Part shown: piece after piece, positions 58,420 through 64,000 of the stretch
How the letters are laid out: every line of letters begins with the position of its first letter
Position numbering within the stretch: the stretch's first letter is position 1
The notes under the pieces: model-generated
The model's database searches: none
What the model was told of the DNA's origin: nothing
Seen by the model: the letters and a program-made list of their open reading frames with translations, nothing else
Assembly: GCF_036014175.1 (NCBI RefSeq)
Contig: NZ_CP107917.1
Location: 4,030,001 to 4,094,000, forward strand
Length of the DNA stretch: 64,000 nucleotides
Direction: 5' to 3'
DNA from: Streptomyces sp. NBC_00443
GTDB taxonomy: Bacteria; Actinomycetota; Actinomycetes; Streptomycetales; Streptomycetaceae
Program-made: the position numbers and the translations under genes

Positions 58420-61257
58420 TCAGTCCTCGCTCGCCGACTTCGAAGCCGTCGCCTTCTTGGCGGTCGTCTTCTTGGCCGTCGTCTTCTTCGCAGCCGTCGT
58501 CGTCTTCTTCGCCGCGGTCTTCTTGGCGGCCGTCTTCTTGGCCGGGGCGGCCTTCTTGGCGGTCGCCTTCTTCGCGGGAGCCTTCTTCGCCGTCTTCTTG
58601 GCGGGCCCCTTCGCCCGCTTCTCGGCGAGCAGCTCGAAGCCGCGCTCGGGGGTGATCTCCTCGACGCTGTCGCCGGAGCGCAGGGTCGCGTTGGTCTCCC
58701 CGTCGGTGACGTACGGCCCGAAGCGACCGTCCTTGACGACGACCGGCTTCTCACTGACCGGGTCGGTGCCCAGCTCCTTCAGCGGCGGCTTGGCGGCCGC
58801 GCGGCCACGCTGCTTGGGCTGGGCGTAGATCGCCTGCGCCTCTTCCAGCGTGATCGTGAAGAGCTGCTCCTCGGCCTGCAGCGAGCGCGAGTCCGTGCCC
58901 TTCTTCAGGTACGGGCCGTAGCGGCCGTTCTGCGCGGTGATCTCCACGCCCTCCGCGTCCTTGCCGACGACCCGCGGCAGCGACATCAGCTTGAGCGCGT
59001 CCTCCAGCGTCACGGTGTCGAGCGCCATCGACTTGAACAGCGAGGCCGTACGCGGCTTCACGGCGTTCTTGCCGGTCTTCGGGGTGCCCTCGGGGAGCAC
59101 CTCGGTGACGTACGGGCCGTATCGGCCGTCACGGGCGATGATCTGGTGGCCGGTCTGCGGGTCGGCACCGAGCTCGAAGTCACCGCTCGGCTTGGCGAGC
59201 AGTTCCTCCGCGAGCTCCACGGACAGCTCGTCCGGGGCCAGGTCCTCGGGGACGTCCGCCCGCTGGTGGTTCTCGGAGTCCTTCTCGCCGCGCTCGATGT
59301 ACGGGCCGTAGCGGCCGACGCGCAGCACGATGTCGCTGCCGACCGGGAACGACGACACCTCACGCGCGTCGATCGCGCCCAGGTCGGTCACCAGCTCCTT
59401 GAGGCCACCGAGGTGGTCCCCGTCGCCGTTGCCGGCCTCGGCCGCGCCGCCGTTGTGGGTGCCCTCGCCGAAGTAGAACCGCTTCAGCCACGGCACGGAC
59501 TGGGCCTCGCCGCGGGCGATGCGGTCGAGGTCGTCCTCCATCCTGGCGGTGAAGTCGTAGTCGACGAGCCGCCCGAAGTGCTTCTCCAGGAGGTTGACCA
59601 CGGCGAAGGACAGGAAGGACGGCACCAGGGCCGTGCCCTTCTTGAACACATAGCCGCGGTCGAGGATCGTGCCGATGATCGACGCGTACGTCGACGGGCG
59701 GCCGATCTCCCGCTCCTCCAGCTCCTTGACCAGCGACGCCTCGGTGTAGCGGGCCGGGGGCTTGGTGGCGTGCCCGTCGACCGTGATCTCCTCGGCGCTG
59801 AGCGCGTCGCCCTCGCCGACCTGCGGGAGGCGACGCTCGCGGTCGTCCAGCTCGGCGTTCGGGTCGTCGGCACCCTCGACGTAGGCCTTCAGGAAGCCGT
59901 GGAAGGTGATCGTCTTGCCGGACGCGCTGAACTCGACGTCCCGCCCGTCGGCCGACCTGCCGCCGATCTTGACCGTGACCGAGTTGCCGGTCGCGTCCTT
60001 CATCTGCGAGGCGACCGTCCGCTTCCAGATCAGCTCGTAGAGCTTGAACTGGTCGCCGGTCAGCCCGGTCTCGGCCGGCGTGCGGAAGCGGTCACCGGAG
60101 GGGCGGATCGCCTCGTGCGCCTCCTGCGCGTTCTTGACCTTCCCGGCGTACGTCCGGGGGGCCGACGGCAGGTAGTCGGCGCCGTAGAGCTGCGTGACCT
60201 GGGCGCGGGCCGCAGCGACGGCCGTGTCGCTCAGCGTCGTGGAGTCCGTACGCATGTACGTGATGTAGCCGTTCTCGTACAGCTTCTGCGCGACCTGCAT
60301 CGTGGCCTTCGCGCCGAAGCCGAGCTTGCGGCTGGCCTCCTGCTGCAGCGTCGTCGTACGGAACGGGGCGTACGGCGAGCGGCGGTACGGCTTGGACTCG
60401 ACGGAGCGCACCGCGAACTGCGTGTTCTCCAGGGCGGCGGCGAGGGCGCGGGCGTTCGCCTCGTCGAGGTGGAGGGTGTTCGCGCTCTTGATCTGTCCCA
60501 GGGAGTCGAAGTCGCGGCCCTGCGCGACCCGCCTGCCGTCGACGGTCTGAAGGCGGGCGACCAGCGACGACGGGTCCGACGAGTCCCCGGCGCGGCCGGT
60601 CGCGAAGGTGCCCGTCAGGTCCCAGTACTCAGCAGAACGAAACGCGATGCGCTCGCGTTCCCGCTCCACGACGAGCCGGGTGGCGACGGACTGGACACGG
60701 CCGGCCGACAGACGCGGCATGACCTTCTTCCACAGGACCGGCGAGACCTCGTAGCCGTAGAGGCGGTCGAGGATGCGGCGGGTCTCCTGGGCGTCGACCA
60801 GCTTCTGGTTCAGCTCGCGCGGGTTGGCGACGGCGGCCTGGATCGCGGCCTTGGTGATCTCGTGGAAGACCATCCGCTTGACCGGGACCTTGGGCTTGAG
60901 CACTTCCTGGAGGTGCCACGCGATGGCCTCGCCCTCGCGGTCCTCATCGGTGGCGAGGAAGAGCTCGTCGGACTCCTTGAGCAGGTCCTTGAGCTTCTTG
61001 ACCTGGGCGCGCTTGTCGGCGTTGACGACATAGATCGGCTCGAAGTCGTGCTCGACGTCCACGCCGAGGCGGCGGACCTCGCCGGTGTACTTCTCCGGCA
61101 CCTCCGCGGCGCCGTTCGGAAGGTCGCGGATGTGCCCGACGCTCGCTTCGACTACGTAGCCGGGGCCCAGGTAGCCCTTGATCGTCTTCGCCTTGGCAGG
61201 CGACTCGACGATGACGAGTCGGCGGCCGCCCTGTGCGGTCTCGCTGGTCGGGGACAA
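58420..61257 (-). CDS. topA: DNA topoisomerase I (type IA) with lysine-rich tail
   Basis: Relaxes negative supercoils by single-strand passage. From TTG 61257, following GGAGAG upstream, the 945-residue protein has the TOPRIM domain (RLVIVESPAKAKTIKGYLG, LATDEDREGEAIAWH), the core with VSPVLWKKVMPRLSAGRVQS and YITYMRTDST with the likely catalytic tyrosine, and repeated RYGPY-containing C-terminal modules. The last 60 or so residues are Lys/Ala/Thr repeats (KKTAAKKTTTAAKKTTAKK), an actinobacterial hallmark that aids DNA binding and processivity. Upstream in-frame starts to 61440 add unconserved sequence. Confidence 0.96.
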   Translation of the reverse strand: MSPTSETAQGGRRLVIVESPAKAKTIKGYLGPGYVVEASVGHIRDLPNGAAEVPEKYTGEVRRLGVDVEHDFEPIYVVNADKRAQVKKLKDLLKESDELFLATDEDREGEAIAWHLQEVLKPKVPVKRMVFHEITKAAIQAAVANPRELNQKLVDAQETRRILDRLYGYEVSPVLWKKVMPRLSAGRVQSVATRLVVERERERIAFRSAEYWDLTGTFATGRAGDSSDPSSLVARLQTVDGRRVAQGRDFDSLGQIKSANTLHLDEANARALAAALENTQFAVRSVESKPYRRSPYAPFRTTTLQQEASRKLGFGAKATMQVAQKLYENGYITYMRTDSTTLSDTAVAAARAQVTQLYGADYLPSAPRTYAGKVKNAQEAHEAIRPSGDRFRTPAETGLTGDQFKLYELIWKRTVASQMKDATGNSVTVKIGGRSADGRDVEFSASGKTITFHGFLKAYVEGADDPNAELDDRERRLPQVGEGDALSAEEITVDGHATKPPARYTEASLVKELEEREIGRPSTYASIIGTILDRGYVFKKGTALVPSFLSFAVVNLLEKHFGRLVDYDFTARMEDDLDRIARGEAQSVPWLKRFYFGEGTHNGGAAEAGNGDGDHLGGLKELVTDLGAIDAREVSSFPVGSDIVLRVGRYGPYIERGEKDSENHQRADVPEDLAPDELSVELAEELLAKPSGDFELGADPQTGHQIIARDGRYGPYVTEVLPEGTPKTGKNAVKPRTASLFKSMALDTVTLEDALKLMSLPRVVGKDAEGVEITAQNGRYGPYLKKGTDSRSLQAEEQLFTITLEEAQAIYAQPKQRGRAAAKPPLKELGTDPVSEKPVVVKDGRFGPYVTDGETNATLRSGDSVEEITPERGFELLAEKRAKGPAKKTAKKAPAKKATAKKAAPAKKTAAKKTAAKKTTTAAKKTTAKKTTAKKATASKSASED

Positions 61258-61506
61258 CTTCGCTCTTCTCTCCGGTCGACGCTGGGGCCTCCCCAGGGTC
61301 GCTTGGATCCCGGGGTCGGGTGGTGGTGACGCTGCGGAGTGTGACGGTACATCCCGCCCGGTTGTCAAACGGGAAAAGCCCGCAACGGCCACTCGAACGG
61401 TAACCCGACTTCCGCCATTCCTGCCGCCCGGACTGCCCACCGGCCTTTTCGAGCCTTTCCGGAACAGGGCCTCCCAATTACCGGCCGCCCAGCTCCCGGG
61501 CCGTTC

Positions 61507-61704
61507 TCAGAGTCGGGTGAAGCACCATGTTCCGATGATCAGCGCGATCACCGAGACAAGGCCCGCGAGCGTCGCCGATGCGACGGGACTCACACCCTGA
61601 GCGACGGGCTGACGCTGCCGCACCCGGACCACGGTCCAGGCCAGCAGCCCGCCTCCGAACAGAGCGAACACAACCCCGGCGAAGAGCGCCGGTCCCGTAT
61701 CCAT
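61507..61704 (-). CDS. Small two-helix membrane protein
   Basis: A 65-residue protein with two hydrophobic segments (ALFAGVVFALFGGGLLAWTVV and LAGLVSVIALIIGTWCF) separated by a short polar loop with RVRQRQ. ATG at 61704. Codon use fits Streptomyces coding DNA. No function is recognised. It lies between topA and the methyltransferase on the same strand. Confidence 0.65.
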   Translation of the reverse strand: MDTGPALFAGVVFALFGGGLLAWTVVRVRQRQPVAQGVSPVASATLAGLVSVIALIIGTWCFTRL

Positions 61705-61847
61705 GGTCCGCTTGCCCCTTTTCTCCCGTCATTATGCGCCCAGCCCAGCGAGGCTGGCACGCACGGACGGCGTACAGGAGAACCTGAGGTGAACGAGGAA
61801 CCGACGCACCTGTGGACTTCCGCCCCCGGTGGACTCAGCCGTCCCGA

Positions 61848-61865
61848 AGCCCCCCAGAAGGGGCT
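61848..61865 (-). terminator. Short hairpin after the 44-codon gene
   Basis: AGCCCC and GGGGCT form a six-bp stem around CCAGAA, 35 bp beyond the stop of the small gene. There is no T-run, so this is only a candidate. Confidence 0.4.
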
Positions 61866-61899
61866 CGTAGGCCCATGAGGCCCACGGCCCTCTCTGGTC

Positions 61900-62034
61900 T
61901 CAGTCCTGGACCCACGTCTGCGTTCCAGCGCTGGATGAACCCTGGATGATCTCTCCCGGACCCGGCACGAAGATCGACTCGAATTTGATGCTGCACGGCT
62001 CGAGGGCGTTGCCGGGACCCTTCTTGCTGATCAT
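61900..62034 (-). CDS. Candidate 44-residue peptide gene
   Basis: From ATG 62034 the peptide starts MISKKGPGNALEPCSIKFES and ends SSSAGTQTWVQD. About 82% of third codon positions are G or C, which supports coding. There is one cysteine, no signal peptide and no membrane segment. It lies 33 bp downstream of the methyltransferase stop on the same strand and so may be cotranscribed. No strong ribosome-binding site is visible. I do not recognise the family. Confidence 0.45.
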   Translation of the reverse strand: MISKKGPGNALEPCSIKFESIFVPGPGEIIQGSSSAGTQTWVQD

Positions 62035-62066
62035 TTCGCCGGACGCACGAGCTGTGCCAGCTGTGC

Positions 62067-63617
62067 CTATGACCTGGTCGGCTCGAGAAAGCCCTGCTCC
62101 ACCAACAGCCGGATCTGTGCGGGCGTGCGGTCGCGGAGCAGCACCGGGTCCTCGCCCATGAGCTGGGCGATGGCGTCCAGAATGCGCCCCGCGCTCAGCG
62201 AGCCGTCGCACACGCCCGCGAAGCCCGCGCCGACCGTGTCGACCTGGGTGGCCCGGCGCATGCCGCGGTGCTGTCGCAGCACCACGTGCTCCGGGTCCTC
62301 GGCGCCGGGCATCCCGATCTGCTCCTGCACGATCTCGGCGACGAGCCTGAAGTGGGCCTCCAGCAGGGCCGCGTCGTCGTTGGCACGCAGGTAGTCGAGC
62401 CGGTCGAAATGCACCCGGACCGTCTCCCCGAGCGGCTGCTCGACCGGGTGCGGCCACTCCTCCATCGTGATCGCGGGCACGGCGGCCGACGTCTTGCGCA
62501 GGGTGATCCACCCGAACCCCACGGCCTTGACCTTGCGTGCCTCGAACTCGTCCAGCCACGCGTCGTAGCGCGCCTGGTACTGGACCGCGTCACCCCGGTG
62601 GTCGCCGGCGTCCCTGAGCCACAGCTCGGCGTACTGCGAGACGTCCTGGACCTCGCGCTGCACGATCCACGCGTCGCACCCGCGCGGCACCCACGACCGC
62701 AGCCTGTCCTGCCAGTCCTCCCCTTCCACGTGCTGCCAGTTGGCGAGGAACTGCGCGAACCCGCCCTCGCTCAGCCGCTCCCCCGCCCCCTGAACGATCG
62801 ACCGGCACAGATCGTCCCCGCCCATCCCGCCGTCGCGGTACGTCAGCCGCGCGCCCGGCGAGATCACGAAAGGCGGGTTCGAGACAATCAGGTCGTACGT
62901 CTCACCGTTCCTGAGCGGCTCGAACAGCGAACCCTCCCGCAGATCCGCGGCCGGGGCGCCGGACAGCGCGAGCGTGAGCGCGGTGATGTGCAGCGCGCGC
63001 GGGTTGAGGTCGGTCGCCGTCACGCGCGTGGCGTGCTGCGCGGCGTGCAGGGCCTGGATTCCGGAACCGGTCCCGAGGTCGAGGGCAGAGGAGACGGGCG
63101 TACGTACGGTGATGCCTGCGAGGGTCGTGGACGCGCCGCCGACGCCGAGGACGACACCCTGGTCCTTGCTGCCGATGCCACCGGCACCGCCGACCGCGCA
63201 CCCCAGGTCGGACACGATGAACCAGTCCTCGCCCGCGGGCCCGCCGTACGGCCGTACGTCGACGGTTGCGGCGACGTCGTCGCCGGGGTCCCCGGATGCG
63301 GCCGGGTTCGCGCCGACCCGGACCAGCCACCCGCTCTCCAGGCACGCGTCCACGGGCAGCACGCCCGCCACGCGCGCGTGCGGGACGGGCTGCTGCAACA
63401 GGAACAGCCGTACGAGCGCCTCCAGGGGCGTGTCGCCGCGGGTCGCCCGGAGCGCGGGCACGGTCTCGCTGCGCGCGAGCGCCGCGTACGCGGGCGCGCC
63501 GAGCAGTTCGAGCAACCCGTCGGCGGTGAAGGAGGCCCCGAGCAGGGCCTCCCGCAGCCGGGCGGCGACATCGTGGCGGTCGGAGGCGGGCAGGGCAGGC
63601 AGGCTGGAGTCACTCAC
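62067..63617 (-). CDS. SAM-dependent methyltransferase, HemK-like with N-terminal extension
   Basis: A 516-residue class I methyltransferase. A helical N-terminal domain of about 150 residues precedes the SAM site (SALDLGTGSGIQALHAAQHA), motif II region ATDLNPRALHITALTLALSG and the catalytic NPPF motif (IVSNPPFVISPG) typical of enzymes that methylate amide or exocyclic amines. The C-terminal 150 residues are specific to the actinobacterial form. Substrate unknown; glutamine in a protein, RNA or DNA are options. GTG or ATG near 63617 begins MSDSSLPALPASD. Confidence 0.88.
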   Translation of the reverse strand: MSDSSLPALPASDRHDVAARLREALLGASFTADGLLELLGAPAYAALARSETVPALRATRGDTPLEALVRLFLLQQPVPHARVAGVLPVDACLESGWLVRVGANPAASGDPGDDVAATVDVRPYGGPAGEDWFIVSDLGCAVGGAGGIGSKDQGVVLGVGGASTTLAGITVRTPVSSALDLGTGSGIQALHAAQHATRVTATDLNPRALHITALTLALSGAPAADLREGSLFEPLRNGETYDLIVSNPPFVISPGARLTYRDGGMGGDDLCRSIVQGAGERLSEGGFAQFLANWQHVEGEDWQDRLRSWVPRGCDAWIVQREVQDVSQYAELWLRDAGDHRGDAVQYQARYDAWLDEFEARKVKAVGFGWITLRKTSAAVPAITMEEWPHPVEQPLGETVRVHFDRLDYLRANDDAALLEAHFRLVAEIVQEQIGMPGAEDPEHVVLRQHRGMRRATQVDTVGAGFAGVCDGSLSAGRILDAIAQLMGEDPVLLRDRTPAQIRLLVEQGFLEPTRS

Positions 63618-63653
63618 GCCCTCATTGTGACCCGCGCCCGCGCGCGGAGGGGC

Positions 63654-64000
63654 TCAGCTGCCGGCGGCGCCGGCCGACGCGGTCACCGCGGCGGCCTGCT
63701 TGCAGCCCTCCTGGGACGTGAGCGCCTTCTTGGTGTCGCCCGACTCCAGCGTCTTCAGCGCCTTGACCGCGCTCTTGCGCTGGGTCTCCACCTGCTTCAT
63801 CTCGGCGGACACGTCCTTCAGGCCGGACGCGAACTTCGCCTGGTTCTTGGTGTCCAGGCCGTCGACCCGCTTCTTCAGGTCGCCGTATGCCCCGGACAGG
63901 GCGGTGAGCTTCTTGACGACGTCCTGCTGGACCTTCGCGCCGTCCTCGACCCCGGGAGGCGCACCGGCGTTGCTGATGAGGGTCGCGCGCGCCTTGTAGC
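63654..64000 (-). CDS. C-terminal part of a small secreted helical protein
   Basis: The frame enters from the right edge and ends at TGA 63656-63654. About 114 residues are visible: a Lys/Ala-rich helical stretch (KVQQDVVKKLTALSGAYGDL; VSAEMKQVETQRKSAVKALK) and a single cysteine in TSQEGCKQAAAVTASAG. The signal or lipobox, if any, is outside the window. It resembles Streptomyces small secreted proteins of unknown role. Confidence 0.7.
   Translation of the reverse strand, partial: YKARATLISNAGAPPGVEDGAKVQQDVVKKLTALSGAYGDLKKRVDGLDTKNQAKFASGLKDVSAEMKQVETQRKSAVKALKTLESGDTKKALTSQEGCKQAAAVTASAGAAGS

Noticed and set aside
55034..61329. Very long open frames on the strand opposite tmk and topA (more than 1000 and 700 codons).
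   Set aside because: They mirror the strong third-position GC bias of the real genes, are Arg/Gly/Val-rich, and show no domain or sensible start region.
1..64000. CRISPR arrays, rRNA operons, insertion sequences, integrases, plasmid or phage replication genes.
   Set aside because: None seen on either strand; the only tandem repeats are short and unrelated to such elements.

Overview
This is chromosomal DNA of a Streptomyces or very close relative. GC is very high with strong third-position bias, GTG and TTG starts are common, and several gene families are typical of that genus: a tipA-type thiopeptide regulator, a SARP/AfsR-like regulator, the XRE-DUF5753 / RsbW-like ATPase / DUF397 trio, zinc-free ribosomal protein paralogues, and a thymidylate kinase fused to a transporter-like domain. 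There is no phage, transposase, integrase, rRNA or CRISPR array.

Left core block (1-27.4 kb): partial tilS, a zincin-like protease and dacB run leftwards. They are followed by ppa, a ThrE-type exporter, DedA, a YbjQ-type protein, tipA with its own operator-promoter, glutamate decarboxylase, and a PadR-controlled drug-type ABC exporter. Next come an aldehyde dehydrogenase, the XRE/ATPase/DUF397 trio tied together by a shared inverted 16-bp element, and a zinc-starvation locus. In that locus C-minus S18, L31, L33 and S14, an L28 and a CobW-type GTPase sit on both sides of one Zur-type palindrome. Two lipoproteins, a DUF2786 protein, a HTH + Clp_N protein preceded by twin palindromes, a PolA-like protein and a 1241-residue SARP complete the block.

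Middle (27.4-31 kb): a family 2 glycosyltransferase, a frameshifted DUF3052 gene and a Tat-exported hairpin-barrel-like protein below a LacI/CebR-type palindrome.

Accessory island (31-51.3 kb), ending at the 3' end of a tRNA-Thr(CGT) gene: this looks like an undescribed biosynthetic locus for a modified amino acid or small peptide. A leftward operon (40.9 to 31.8 kb) encodes a CYTH-like protein, an argininosuccinate-synthase-like enzyme, an ATP-grasp-like protein that seems to lack its ATP-binding core, a full ATP-grasp ligase, an FAD-dependent N-hydroxylase, a membrane desaturase-like oxygenase, an MFS exporter and an acyl/aminoacyltransferase-like protein. A divergent operon encodes a dTMP-kinase-like kinase, a class II aldolase-like protein, a HisC-like aminotransferase and a low-GC nucleotidyltransferase carrying a TTA codon. 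A third group resembles part of the bacilysin pathway: a BacA/prephenate-decarboxylase-like protein, DUF2000, a BacD-like ATP-grasp ligase, an MFS exporter and a second HisC-like aminotransferase, also with a TTA codon.

Right core block (51.4-64 kb): tRNA-Thr, a secreted tripeptidyl-aminopeptidase-like lipoprotein, holB (frameshifted in this sequence), tmk, topA, two small genes, a HemK-like methyltransferase and a partial small secreted protein. Single missing bases in holB, DUF3052 and probably the DUF4232 lipoprotein suggest indel errors in this assembly.
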